From: a virus
Strand: one strand, 5' to 3'
IMG/VR virus record: IMGVR_UViG_3300001796_000006
Location: 1 to 24,103 of that record
Length of the DNA: 24,103 nucleotides
The notes under the pieces were generated by a model. It was not told the DNA's origin, did not search any database, and was given only the letters and a program-made list of their open reading frames with translations. Of the stretch, positions 6,665-14,732 are shown piece after piece. The position numbers were made by a program, and so were the translations under genes. Positions within the stretch are counted from its first letter, which is position 1. The number at the start of each line of letters is the position of its first letter.

Positions 6665-8131
6665 GTGCTAAATCTTAACTTATACAGCGAGACCGAGAGG
6701 CTTAGCCGGCTGGTGGCGCGCGGCGCGAAAACGGCGCTGACGGATAAAGAGTTTTTAGAGCTAGAGATAGCGAAGTGGAAGCGCTCAGACCTGCGCAGGG
6801 CTCAGATCACCGGCGTGAAGTACTACAAGGGCGAGCACGACATCTTGCAGCGCAAGCGCACGGTCATCGGCCAGGACGGGGCGCTGCAGACGGTGGAGAA
6901 TCTGCCGAACAACCGCATCGTCGACAATCAGTACGCCAAGCTTGTTGACCAGAAGGTGAACTACCTTGTGGGGCAGAGCTTTTCGGTCGATACGGACAAC
7001 CAGCAGTACGCCAAGGCCCTATCTCAGATCTTCGATCGACGCTTTATGCGCGTGCTGCGGAACCTGTGCGAGGACTCGCACAACTGCGGCATCGCGTGGC
7101 TGTACGTGTACTACGACGATGCCGGGCGGCTCTGCTTTAAGCGGTGTGAGCCGTTTGAGATTTTGCCGTTTTGGGCTGATGCTGAGCACACGAAGCTTGA
7201 CTGTGTGGTGCGGCTGTACGAGGTGCTGGCCTATGAGGGAGCGCTTGAGCTAATCGTCGAGAAGGTTGAGGTGTACAAGGCATCCGGTGTGGAACGCTAC
7301 ACGCTGACCAACGGCAAGCTAGTGCCCGACACTGATGCAGTGGCCGCGCACGTGTCGCTCGTTGACGCCGACGGCAACCAAGCGGGGCTTAACTGGCAGC
7401 GCATACCCTTGATTGCGTTTAAGTACAACAACAAAGAAACGCCGCTCATTGCTCGCGTTAAGTCTCTTCAGGACGGCGTTAACTCCATGCTCTCTGACTT
7501 TCAGAACAACATGCAGGAGGACTCGCGCAATACGATCCTCGTCATCAAGAATTACGACGGCCAGAACCTCGCCGAGTTCAGGCACAACCTAGCGGCCTAC
7601 GGCGCGGTCAAGGTGCGCACCATTGACGGTGCTGAGGGCGGCGTCGACACTCTGACCGTGGAGGTAAACGCTGAGAACTACAAGGCCATCCTGCAGCTCT
7701 TGAAAAAGGCCATGATTGAAAACGCCCGCGGCTTCGATGCCAAGGACGACCGGTTAAGCAACAACCCTAACCAGATGAACATCCAGAGCATGTACTCGGA
7801 CATCGACCTAGACGCGAACGAGACGGAGACTGAGTACCAGGCTTCGTTTGAAGAGCTGCTGTGGTTTGTGAACGCGCATTTGGCTAACACCGGCCAAGGA
7901 GACTTTAGCGGGGATAAGGCTCAAATTAACTTTAAGCGCAGCGTACTGGTCAACGAGATGGCGGTGATTGAAAGTATCGTTAAGTCAGTGGGGATGCTAT
8001 CCGAACAAACGCTGCTAGCTAAGCATCCGTGGATTATGGACGTGAACGCAGAGCTTGAGCGACTGAAAAAGCAGCGCGCGGCAGAGGCTGCGGAGTATGC
8101 GCTGCCCGCTGCCGGCGGCGATGAGGAATGA
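6665..8131 (+). CDS. Portal protein (SPP1 gp6-like)
   Basis: Dodecameric portal at the unique capsid vertex through which DNA enters and leaves. The 488-residue length and the sequence (KVNYLVGQSFSVDTDNQQY, IAWLYVYYDDAGRLCFKR, WQRIPLIAFKYNNKETPLI, and the conserved SMYSDIDLDANETETEYQ region) match the SPP1/PBSX portal family. The start is chosen from AGGGGG at 6650-6655, which suits GTG 6665 (nine-base spacing); GTG 6659 is in frame but too close. A TTG at 6623 would overlap terL and has no signal. The C-terminal end is a Glu/Ala-rich helix. Its stop overlaps the start of the next gene (ATGA). Confidence 0.92.
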   Translation: MLNLNLYSETERLSRLVARGAKTALTDKEFLELEIAKWKRSDLRRAQITGVKYYKGEHDILQRKRTVIGQDGALQTVENLPNNRIVDNQYAKLVDQKVNYLVGQSFSVDTDNQQYAKALSQIFDRRFMRVLRNLCEDSHNCGIAWLYVYYDDAGRLCFKRCEPFEILPFWADAEHTKLDCVVRLYEVLAYEGALELIVEKVEVYKASGVERYTLTNGKLVPDTDAVAAHVSLVDADGNQAGLNWQRIPLIAFKYNNKETPLIARVKSLQDGVNSMLSDFQNNMQEDSRNTILVIKNYDGQNLAEFRHNLAAYGAVKVRTIDGAEGGVDTLTVEVNAENYKAILQLLKKAMIENARGFDAKDDRLSNNPNQMNIQSMYSDIDLDANETETEYQASFEELLWFVNAHLANTGQGDFSGDKAQINFKRSVLVNEMAVIESIVKSVGMLSEQTLLAKHPWIMDVNAELERLKKQRAAEAAEYALPAAGGDEE

Positions 8132-9162
8132 GAAACCAAGACTACTGGAAGCGCCGCATGGAGGTGCTAGAAGCGAGTCGGGCGCGCCAAAGCGTGGGGC
8201 TGATAGAGGAGTTTGACCGCCAGCACCAGCGCGCGGTGAGGGAACTAGACAAGGAGATATCCCGCTGGTACCGCCGCTTCGCCGCAAACAACGATATCAC
8301 CATGAGCGAGGCCAGGCGGCTCCTGACCACGCGCGAGCTGATGGAATTTCGGTGGGACGTACAGGACTATATCAAGTTCGGGCAAGAGAACGCGCTTGAC
8401 CAGCGGTGGATGCGGGAGCTAGAGAACGCTTCGGCGCGAGTGCACGTCTCAAGGCTTGAAGCGCTGAAGTTTCAGTTACAGCAGCAAGCGGAAGCGATCT
8501 ACGCAAATCAGCTAGATGCGGTAGATAAGCATTTGAGGCGTATCTACTCTGAGGGATACTATCGCACGGCCTTTGAGCTACAGCGCGGCGTCGGCGTCGG
8601 CTACAACCTGCATGCGCTAGACACACGACGGCTAGACCGACTGCTGGGCAGGCCGTGGGTGCCCGATGAGCGAACGTTCAGTGACAGGCTCTGGACGCAC
8701 AAGGCAACGCTTGTCGGCGAGCTGCAGACGCACTTAAAACAGGCCGTCATCACGGGGCAGCCGCCAGACGTGACGATTGGGCGTATAGCACAAGCCTTTA
8801 ACACCAGCAGGCACCGTGCCGGGAGGCTAGTCATGACGGAGTCCGCGGCCTTCGCGTCGATGGCGCAGCGCGACTGCTTCACCGACTTAGGCGTCGAACG
8901 CTACGAGATAGTGGCCACGCTAGATATGCTTACGTCGGAGATATGCCAAGAGCTGGACGGCACGGTCTTCCTGCTGCGTGACTACGCCGTTGGGGCGACG
9001 GCTCCGCCGTTTCATCCGTGGTGCCGAACGGTGACCGCCCCGTACTTCGACGATAATCCGAGCGAGCGCATCGCACGTGCGGCTGACGGTCAAGTGGAGC
9101 ATGTGCCGGCTAGTATGACGTATCGTGAGTGGTATAGGGCTTTTGTATCGGCAGGCGCCTAG
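8128..9162 (+). CDS. Minor head protein, SPP1 gp7 / Mu gpF family
   Basis: Head morphogenesis protein that binds the portal and is carried in the capsid in small numbers. The 344-residue protein has long charged helices in its first half and the Mu-F domain at about 214-307: ERYEIVATLDMLTSEICQEL, DGTVF and PPFHPWCRT, where the conserved Cys, Asp and His-x-x-Cys residues resemble a metal-binding centre. No toxin domain follows the Mu-F domain, so this is the short structural form. ATG 8128 overlaps the portal stop; GAGGA abuts it, so translation probably depends on coupling. Its stop codon lies inside a terminator stem. Confidence 0.9.
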   Translation: MRNQDYWKRRMEVLEASRARQSVGLIEEFDRQHQRAVRELDKEISRWYRRFAANNDITMSEARRLLTTRELMEFRWDVQDYIKFGQENALDQRWMRELENASARVHVSRLEALKFQLQQQAEAIYANQLDAVDKHLRRIYSEGYYRTAFELQRGVGVGYNLHALDTRRLDRLLGRPWVPDERTFSDRLWTHKATLVGELQTHLKQAVITGQPPDVTIGRIAQAFNTSRHRAGRLVMTESAAFASMAQRDCFTDLGVERYEIVATLDMLTSEICQELDGTVFLLRDYAVGATAPPFHPWCRTVTAPYFDDNPSERIARAADGQVEHVPASMTYREWYRAFVSAGA

Positions 9163-9178
9163 AAACTAGGTGCTTTTT
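9155..9178 (+). terminator. Intrinsic terminator overlapping the stop codon of the MuF gene
   Basis: GCGCCTAG (9155-9162) pairs with CTAGGTGC (9166-9173), eight pairs with one G-U, around an AAA loop, followed directly by TTTTT (9174-9178). The TAG stop (9160-9162) is the upper part of the stem. It separates low-copy portal and minor head genes from the abundant scaffold and capsid genes, so it may be partial or bypassed by antitermination. Confidence 0.75.
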
Positions 9179-9190
9179 GCTTGCCGTCTG

Positions 9191-9216
9191 TTTGGTATTT
9201 AAGACGTTAAACCAAA
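9191..9216 (+). other. Possible leader hairpin ahead of the scaffold gene
   Basis: TTTGG (9191-9195) pairs with CCAAA (9212-9216) and TTTAA (9198-9202) with TTAAA (9207-9211), closing a GACG loop with a two-base bulge. It lies in the 109-base gap between the MuF and scaffold genes. I see no convincing promoter in this gap, although one would be expected after a terminator. The stem is AT-rich and weak, so this is a low-confidence call. Confidence 0.3.
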
Positions 9217-9271
9217 AGACAAGTACTGGACTGAACCAGGTTAAAAAATGTATTGAAAGGGGCATTCACAC

Positions 9272-9802
9272 ATGAAGAAGGACGATCTAGTAAAGCTCGG
9301 GATTGATGAGGCACTGGCGGCTAAAGCGGCAGAGGCGTTTGCGGAGGAGCTGCGCGGCTACATCCCAAAAGCTCGGTTCGACGAGGTCAACGAGGCTAAG
9401 AAGCTGCTGGAAAAGGCAGACGCGGCAGGGCTGCAGGCTCAGCTCGCCAAGCTGCAGGAAGAAAGCAAGAAGGCGAAGGAGCACTACGACGCCGAACTTA
9501 AGAATCTGCAGCTAGGCAGCGCGGTAGATAAGGCGTTGCTCACCGCTAAGGCCAAGAACCTAAAGGCCGTGAAGGCGTTGCTGGAGCTAGATAAGCTCCA
9601 GATGGAGGGCGACACGGTCAAAGGGCTAGAAGACCAGCTAAAGAATCTGATGACCGGAGCTGACACTAAGTTCCTCTTTGCCGAGTCGCAGGCCATGATG
9701 AAGGGCTTTGTGCCCGGCGAGACCAAAGACGGCACGCCGAGCGCCGATAAGCCTGCGACCCTCGCGGAATCACTTAAGGCATTTTACACACCAAAAGCAT
9801 GA
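9272..9802 (+). CDS. Capsid scaffolding protein (phage GP20 family)
   Basis: Internal scaffold that directs capsid assembly and is absent from the mature virion. The 176-residue protein is highly charged and almost wholly helical, with a coiled-coil-like stretch at about 37-80 (Leu/Ala/Glu/Lys heptads, for example AKKLLEKADAAGLQAQLAKL). The following region, VDKALLTAKAKNLKAVKALL then LDKLQ, is the recognisable GP20 motif. GAAAGGGG upstream of ATG 9272 is the ribosome-binding site. It directly precedes the major capsid gene, as is usual for scaffolds. Confidence 0.9.
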   Translation: MKKDDLVKLGIDEALAAKAAEAFAEELRGYIPKARFDEVNEAKKLLEKADAAGLQAQLAKLQEESKKAKEHYDAELKNLQLGSAVDKALLTAKAKNLKAVKALLELDKLQMEGDTVKGLEDQLKNLMTGADTKFLFAESQAMMKGFVPGETKDGTPSADKPATLAESLKAFYTPKA

Positions 9803-9818
9803 AAGGCGGTAACTGACA

Positions 9819-10775
9819 ATGGCTATTACCTTGGCGCAAGCACGGCTTAACGTGCAGGACGACATCCAGAGAGGCGTAATCGACGAGTTCGCAAAGTCGA
9901 ACTTCTTGTTTAACAACATGACGTTTGACGATGCAGTATCCCCTGCCGGCGGCGGCGCAACGCTCACCTATGGCTACGCCAGGATTATCTCTCAGCCCAC
10001 TGCGGCCTTCAGGGCGATTAACGCTGAGTACGCGCCGCAGCACGTCAATAAGCAGCGCTACACTGTCGACCTGAAAGTGTTCGGCGGCTCGTTCGACGTT
10101 GACAGAATCATCGCCAGCATGGGCGGGCTAATTGACGAGGTAGCGCTGCAGATTCAACAGAAGACCAAAGCTGCCTCTGCGCTGTTTAACACCACTGTCA
10201 TTAATGGCGATGCAGCCGTAGACTCCAACGCTTTTGACGGGCTAAACAAGGCTGTGACGGGCAGCACTACCGAGCTAATCCCCACGGCGGCGATTGACCT
10301 GTCGACATCGGCAGCGGTAGACGCGAACTACAAAGCGTTTCTTGACGTGCTAGACGAGTTCCTGATGGGGCTTGATGGCCGTCCTTCGTTCATCGGCGGG
10401 AACACTAAACTTATTGCTCGTATCCGTGCCGCAGCTCGCAGGGCCTCGTCTTACACTGCGACACGCAACAACTTCGGGCAGCCGATTGAAATGTATAACG
10501 ATATCCCTCTCGTCGACTTCGGTGACAGGGTGGGGACTGTTGAGCCGGTGGTTGCGACCAACGCCACGACTGGCGAGACTTCGCTGTATGCTGCGCGGCT
10601 TGGGCTAGATGGCTTCCACGGCGTGAGTCTGGCTGGTGCTTCGCCTGTGCGGACATGGCTCCCTGACTTTAGGACTGCTGGCGCAGTAAAGCGCGGCGAG
10701 GTTGAAATGGTTGCGGCAGTGGCGCTAAAGGCCACGAAGGCCGCAGGCGTGCTCCGCAGAATCAAAGTGCAGTAG
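9819..10775 (+). CDS. Major capsid protein (HK97 fold)
   Basis: Shell protein of the head, 318 residues, a normal size for a PBSX/skin-type capsid without a protease delta domain. Features typical of the family include the N-terminal region leading to FLFNNMTFDD, then TYGYARIISQPTAAFRAINA, DLKVFGGSFDVDRIIASMGG and the C-terminal VEMVAAVALKATKAAGVLRR. AAAGGCGG lies 10 bases upstream of ATG 9819. The scaffold gene ends 16 bases before it. A stem-loop follows the stop, which could protect or terminate the abundant capsid transcript. Confidence 0.92.
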   Translation: MAITLAQARLNVQDDIQRGVIDEFAKSNFLFNNMTFDDAVSPAGGGATLTYGYARIISQPTAAFRAINAEYAPQHVNKQRYTVDLKVFGGSFDVDRIIASMGGLIDEVALQIQQKTKAASALFNTTVINGDAAVDSNAFDGLNKAVTGSTTELIPTAAIDLSTSAAVDANYKAFLDVLDEFLMGLDGRPSFIGGNTKLIARIRAAARRASSYTATRNNFGQPIEMYNDIPLVDFGDRVGTVEPVVATNATTGETSLYAARLGLDGFHGVSLAGASPVRTWLPDFRTAGAVKRGEVEMVAAVALKATKAAGVLRRIKVQ

Positions 10776-10780
10776 CGGGG

Positions 10781-10803
10781 AGGGCTAGCTAACAACTAGC
10801 CCT
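10781..10803 (+). terminator. Stem-loop after the major capsid gene, possible partial terminator
   Basis: AGGGCTAG (10781-10788) pairs perfectly with CTAGCCCT (10796-10803) around a seven-base loop. The tail TTAACCTTTCT is only moderately T-rich, so termination would be weak. It could lower expression of the connector genes relative to the capsid or block 3' exonucleases. Confidence 0.5.
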
Positions 10804-10826
10804 TAACCTTTCTAGGAGGTGAGCTT

Positions 10827-11042
10827 ATGGCAAGAATCATTTGCCCAAATGCCGATTACACGGGCATCTCAGCGTCAGTGCAGTTTACTAACGGTGTAGG
10901 AGAGACTTCTGACCCGTATCTAATCACGTGGTTCCGTGAAAACGGATATGCCGTCGAAGACGTGGGGGCCCCGAAGAAAAAGTCCCGCAAAGCGCAAGCA
11001 GACGAGGAAGTGAGCGAAGATGACGGGGTTTCCGTTAGCTGA
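10827..11042 (+). CDS. Small head-region protein of unknown function
   Basis: 71-residue protein directly after the capsid gene, in the position of yqbF in the skin element. The N-terminal ARIICPNADYTGISASVQF and the WFRENGYAVED motif form a small globular part; the last 22 residues are Lys then Glu/Asp/Ser rich and likely disordered. AGGAGGTGAG upstream of ATG 10827 is a strong ribosome-binding site, so the protein may be abundant. A role in capsid decoration or head-tail joining is possible but not shown. It overlaps the next gene by 23 bases. Confidence 0.75.
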   Translation: MARIICPNADYTGISASVQFTNGVGETSDPYLITWFRENGYAVEDVGAPKKKSRKAQADEEVSEDDGVSVS

Positions 11043-11454
11043 GCAGGCCGCGCGTGAGTGGGGAGAAGGCTTTGTCGCGGATGTTTCGCAGCTACTGGCC
11101 GCGCTTGGCTACCAGCTGAGGCAGGTAGATGACTGGTTGTTGAGCTTTGCAGTGCAGAAGGTGACCCAAAGCATTAAGAGCGAGTGCAACGCTGCTACTG
11201 CGCCTCCTGCGCTGTATAGCGTGGCGATTGACATGACAACGGGGCATTTCCTGCAAGCGCTCAAGGGCAGTGGTCAGCTAGCCGGGTACAACTTTGAAGC
11301 CGCGGTAAAGCAGATTGCGGAGGGCGACACCAGCGTGACGTATGCGATTGACGCCGGCAGCCTGACGCCGGAGCAGCGCTTCGACGCGCTCATCGCGCAG
11401 CTCATAGAGCGCGGTAAGAGTGAAATAGTATCGCACAGGCGGCTGCGCTGGTGA
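11020..11454 (+). CDS. Head-tail connector protein (YqbG position)
   Basis: 144-residue mostly helical protein placed where adaptor proteins of the portal ring (gp6/gp15-like; YqbG in skin) are found. Visible features are WLLSFAVQKVTQSIKSECN, typical of helical adaptors that pack against the portal, and a C-terminal QRFDALIAQLIERGKSEIVS helix. GAGGAAG lies nine bases before ATG 11020. It overlaps the neighbours at both ends. The assignment as an adaptor rests on synteny and on helical content, not on an unmistakable motif. Confidence 0.65.
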   Translation: MTGFPLAEQAAREWGEGFVADVSQLLAALGYQLRQVDDWLLSFAVQKVTQSIKSECNAATAPPALYSVAIDMTTGHFLQALKGSGQLAGYNFEAAVKQIAEGDTSVTYAIDAGSLTPEQRFDALIAQLIERGKSEIVSHRRLRW

Positions 11455-11807
11455 GCCACAAGCAGGCGCTAGAATCACTGTGGCAGGGCAGGTGCTCCGT
11501 ATTTGTCAGGCAGGAGCGACGAAATCCTGTCAGTAAGAGGGTAGAGTTTGACGAGGTCGCGGTCTATGCCGACCAACCGTGCCGACTGTCGTACAAGACT
11601 GTACGGCAGACTACCGAGAGCAACAATGCGGCTGAAACTACGCAAGTAACGACGCTGTTTGTCTCGAACGCCCTGCTAGTGCCGGCCGGGTCAAAAATTG
11701 CGGTTACGCAGAACGGCCGAACGACGAACTACGAGCGCAGCGGGGAGCCGGCCGTCTACACGCATCACCAGGAGATAACCTTGACGCTGTTTCGGGGGTG
11801 GGCGTGA
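11451..11807 (+). CDS. Head-closure protein (YqbH/XkdH-like)
   Basis: 118-residue beta-rich protein in the position of XkdH/YqbH, the head-completion (stopper) protein that seals the portal after packaging. The pattern RCSVFVRQERRN...PCRLSYKTVRQ...TTLFVSNALLVPAGSKIAV is typical of this family (quoted in pieces; the middle is omitted). It starts with GTG 11451 overlapping the previous TGA, without a strong ribosome-binding site, so coupling is probable. Its stop overlaps the ATG of the next gene. Confidence 0.75.
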   Translation: MSHKQALESLWQGRCSVFVRQERRNPVSKRVEFDEVAVYADQPCRLSYKTVRQTTESNNAAETTQVTTLFVSNALLVPAGSKIAVTQNGRTTNYERSGEPAVYTHHQEITLTLFRGWA

Positions 11808-12304
11808 TGTCGCGGCGGGCTACCTTCGACATCAGGCAGCTTAAAGACCTGCAGAAGCGCATGGAGCGGATGCAAAAGGGCGACGTAGAAGCTTTTTGCC
11901 GCGACTGTGCTAGAGAGCTTGCGGCTAGGCTGCTGGCTAAAGTCATTAAGCGCACGCCTGTAGGCCAGTACAAGCCAAGTACCGGCAAAAAGGGCGGCAC
12001 CCTAAGGCGGGGCTGGACTGCCGCTACCGAAGCGCAGGCACAGGCTGGCGGCAGCTCCAATGCCAAGGCTTACGCCGAAGAGCTGACCATAGACAAGACA
12101 GGCGACACGTACCAAATCGACATCATCAACCCGGTCAGGTATGCGTCGTTTGTAGAGTACGGGCACAGGACGCGCAATCACAAAAGCTGGGTGCGCGGCC
12201 GGTTTATGCTTACGATTTCAGAGCAAGAACTGGCAGGACAGGCCCCTGCCATACTGGAGCGCAAGCTGATGAAGTTCTTGGGGGAGTGCATACGTGATAA
12301 GTGA
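11807..12304 (+). CDS. HK97 gp10-like tail completion / head-tail joining protein
   Basis: 165-residue protein of the HK97-gp10 family (XkdI/YqbI in PBSX/skin). Landmarks are IRQLKDLQKRMERM near the N-terminus, ARLLAKVIKRTPVGQY, the TGKKGGTLRRGW motif and VRYASFVEYGHRTRN followed by VRGRFML, all typical of gp10-like proteins. ATG 11807 overlaps the upstream TGA and has GGGGGTGG nearby; a GTG at 11798 is in frame but less favoured. It helps join the tail to the closed head. Confidence 0.88.
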   Translation: MSRRATFDIRQLKDLQKRMERMQKGDVEAFCRDCARELAARLLAKVIKRTPVGQYKPSTGKKGGTLRRGWTAATEAQAQAGGSSNAKAYAEELTIDKTGDTYQIDIINPVRYASFVEYGHRTRNHKSWVRGRFMLTISEQELAGQAPAILERKLMKFLGECIRDK

Positions 12305-12719
12305 GCTGATAGACGGCATTTCGATAAAGCTCAACGAGGCGTTTGGTGACGGTTACAGGATATACAGCGAGATAGTGGCGCAGGGCCTGCAGGAGCCGTG
12401 CTTTTTCATATCAGCCCTAGACCCGTCACTAAAGCAGCTTATAGGCACCCGCTACCGTGCGCAGAACCCGTTTGTCGTGCACTACTTCCCCTCGGGGCCT
12501 GACAAGAACATCGAGTGCCACCGCATCGCTATGAGCCTGTACGCGGTGCTTGAGCGCATCAGCTTTGCCGGTGCGCCGGTACGAGGCACGCAGATGCGCT
12601 ACACGATTAGCGACGAAGTGCTGCAGTTTTTCGTGAGCTACAACCTAGTCGTTACGAAGCACGAGGCAGCAGCTGAGAAGATGCAAACCTTGACCGTTAA
12701 CAACAACGTAGGCGGGTGA
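12294..12719 (+). CDS. Tail terminator-like protein (XkdJ/YqbJ position)
   Basis: 141-residue protein beginning ISELIDGISIKLNEAFGDGY, with PCFFISALDPSLKQLIGTRY and a beta-rich C-terminal half. Phage proteins of this type and position cap the tail tube and set the tail end. GTG 12294 overlaps the preceding gene and has GGGGGAG upstream. Position between the gp10-like gene and the sheath gene supports the call; the specific terminator role is inferred. Confidence 0.75.
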   Translation: MISELIDGISIKLNEAFGDGYRIYSEIVAQGLQEPCFFISALDPSLKQLIGTRYRAQNPFVVHYFPSGPDKNIECHRIAMSLYAVLERISFAGAPVRGTQMRYTISDEVLQFFVSYNLVVTKHEAAAEKMQTLTVNNNVGG

Positions 12720-12723
12720 TCAT

Positions 12724-12918
12724 ATGGCGAGTAAAACAAAAGCTGCTCTTGCCACGGAGCAAGAAGAGGCGACCTTTAGCAAGGAGCAAATAGCTAAGGC
12801 CGGCAGATACAAACATCGGCAAGACCTGGTCAATGCGCTGCTCTCCGCAGAGCGCACGTACACTCTTGCTGAAGTGGATGAGCTAATCGACAAATTCATG
12901 AATGGGGCGGTGACTTAG
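12724..12918 (+). CDS. Small conserved-position protein before the sheath gene
   Basis: 64-residue protein with a charged N-terminal tail (ASKTKAALATEQEEATFSKE) and two short helices, HRQDLVNALL and YTLAEVDELIDKFM. Such a gene between the tail terminator and tail sheath is seen in other PBSX-like phages; its role is unknown. ATG 12724 follows the upstream stop by a few bases and the stop at 12918 abuts the sheath start. The helix pattern resembles small peptide-binding or regulatory modules, but no function is assigned. Confidence 0.7.
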   Translation: MASKTKAALATEQEEATFSKEQIAKAGRYKHRQDLVNALLSAERTYTLAEVDELIDKFMNGAVT

Positions 12919-14232
12919 ATGGCACTAGGCGGCGGAACTTTTCTTACGCAAAACAAAGTGCTGCCCGGCGCGTACATCAACTTTATCAGCGCGGCGCGGG
13001 CCTCGGCAGAGCTGTCTGACCGAGGTGTTGCGGCGTTGCCGGTAGAGCTTGACTGGGGCGTGGACGATGCGGTATTTACGGTGACAGCAGACGAGTTCCA
13101 GAAGGAATCTTTCAAAATCTTCGGCTTCCCCTTTGACCACGAGAAGCTGAAGGGGCTGCGTGACCTTTTTAGGCATATCCACACCGGGCATTTCTACAAG
13201 CTGATGAACACAGGCGCAGCGGCGCAGAACACTTACGCGACAGCTAGACATCGCGGCGTGAGGGGCAACGACTTGCGGGTAGTTGTCGCGCAGAATGTGG
13301 ATGATCCTGCGCGCATGGACGTCTCGACTTTTCTTGATACGCAGCTCGTAGACAGACAGACTGTGCTACCGAACACGGATAACCTGCTCGATACGCCATG
13401 GGTTGTCTGGAAGACCAATGTGACGCTTCTAGCTACTGCGGGGATGCCTTTGCCCGGCGGCAGTAACGGCACTGCGCTAACCGGCACGCAGTATCAGGCA
13501 GCGCTCGACGCGCTGGAGTCTTACAGCTTCACTGCGCTTGGCTGCTTGGCTACTTCCGCGCCGATCATCGAGCTGTTTGTGCAGTTTACCCGGCGCATGC
13601 GCGATACCGTAGGTGTTAAGTTCCAAACGGTGGTGTACCGCACGCTGGCCGATTACGAAGGAGTTATCTCCGTAGAGAACACGGTGACGGATGCAGGTGC
13701 GCTAGCTACGTCCCTAATCTTCTGGGTTACAGGCGCGCAAGCCGGATGTGCGGTCAACCGCAGCCTGACGAATAGGCGCTACAACGGTGAGTTCACCGTA
13801 GCCACCAACTACAAGCAGTCGGAGCTCGAAGCGGGCATACTCGCGGGCAGATTCATGTTCCACAAAGTCGGGGATACCGTGCGAGTGCTTAAAGACATCA
13901 ACACCTTCGTCACAGTCACTGATGAGAAGTCTAGCGACTTTAGCAGCAACCAGACTATCCGGGTAATTGACCAGATCGCGAACGATATCGCAGCACTCTT
14001 TAACACGAAGTACCTAGGCAACGTGCCGAACGACGCTGCCGGCCGGGTGAGCCTCTGGAGCGACATCGTGGCGCATCACAAGCAGCTGCAGACGATTAGG
14101 GCTATCGAAGGGTTTAACCCCGACCTAGTCAGGGTAGAGCGAGGCACAGAGCGGAACGCCGTAGTAGTGCATGACGTCATCACGCCGGTTAGCGCGATGG
14201 AGAAGCTCTATATGACTGTGGTTATCAGCTAA
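12919..14232 (+). CDS. xkdK: Contractile tail sheath protein (XkdK-like)
   Basis: Main contractile component of the tail. The 437-residue protein starts with LPGAYINFISAARASAELSD then RGVAALPVELDWG, the signature of PBSX/XkdK-type sheaths, and has ATARHRGVRGNDLRVVVAQN, a typical handshake/loop region, in the middle. The C-terminal half contains VTGAQAGCAVNRSLTNRRYN, then DINTFVTVTDEKSSDFSSNQ and a KLYMTVVI end, the parts that form the conserved sheath core. This is the gene that shows the virion is a myovirus-like particle. The tube gene follows 16 bases later. Confidence 0.95.
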   Translation: MALGGGTFLTQNKVLPGAYINFISAARASAELSDRGVAALPVELDWGVDDAVFTVTADEFQKESFKIFGFPFDHEKLKGLRDLFRHIHTGHFYKLMNTGAAAQNTYATARHRGVRGNDLRVVVAQNVDDPARMDVSTFLDTQLVDRQTVLPNTDNLLDTPWVVWKTNVTLLATAGMPLPGGSNGTALTGTQYQAALDALESYSFTALGCLATSAPIIELFVQFTRRMRDTVGVKFQTVVYRTLADYEGVISVENTVTDAGALATSLIFWVTGAQAGCAVNRSLTNRRYNGEFTVATNYKQSELEAGILAGRFMFHKVGDTVRVLKDINTFVTVTDEKSSDFSSNQTIRVIDQIANDIAALFNTKYLGNVPNDAAGRVSLWSDIVAHHKQLQTIRAIEGFNPDLVRVERGTERNAVVVHDVITPVSAMEKLYMTVVIS

Positions 14233-14248
14233 AGAAGGAGGTCATCAG

Positions 14249-14719
14249 ATGGGCGTTTTTATGAATGCCAAGGACGCGATAAGCGCGTCACTGGCGGAGT
14301 GCTTCATCACCATTGAGGGCAACCGCTATAACTTCATGCAGGCGATTGACCTTGAGGCGACGTTTGAAAAGAGCAAGACTGAGGTGCCTATCCTCGGGAA
14401 GCCCGGCAAAGGCAACAAGGCCACCGGCTGGGTGGGCACAGGCTCGGCCACTTTCCACTACAACACAAGTCTTTTCCGGGAGCTGATGTACCGCTACAAG
14501 AACACCGGCGAGGACATTTACTTCGACATCCAGGTGACTAACGAAGACCCAACGGCCAGCGTCGGCAGACAGACCGTTATCCTCAAGGGCTGCAACTTTA
14601 ACGGCGGGACACTGGCGAAATTCGACGCTGACGCGGAGTATCTTGAAGAAACGCTCGAGTTCACCTTCGAGGACTTCGAGATGCCTGAGAAGTTTAGCTT
14701 GCTTGCGGGCATGCGCTAG
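14249..14719 (+). CDS. xkdM: Tail tube protein (XkdM-like)
   Basis: 156-residue inner tube protein. ISASLAECFITIEGNRYNFM, VPILGKPGKGNKATGWVGTG, FRELMYRYKNTGEDIYFDIQ and the C-terminal LEETLEFTFEDFEMPEKF are the XkdM/DUF2001 pattern. AAGAAGGAGG upstream of ATG 14249 is a strong ribosome-binding site, as expected for an abundant protein made with the sheath. It lies between sheath and chaperone, the canonical order. Confidence 0.94.
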   Translation: MGVFMNAKDAISASLAECFITIEGNRYNFMQAIDLEATFEKSKTEVPILGKPGKGNKATGWVGTGSATFHYNTSLFRELMYRYKNTGEDIYFDIQVTNEDPTASVGRQTVILKGCNFNGGTLAKFDADAEYLEETLEFTFEDFEMPEKFSLLAGMR

Positions 14720-14732
14720 GGAGGGCCGCTAA

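Noticed and set aside
8128-9162. Possible MuF polymorphic toxin fusion
   Set aside because: The protein ends about 40 residues after the Mu-F domain; there is no room for a toxin domain.
9181-9271. Promoter for the scaffold and capsid genes
   Set aside because: No pair of boxes with proper spacing found after the terminator, although one might be expected.
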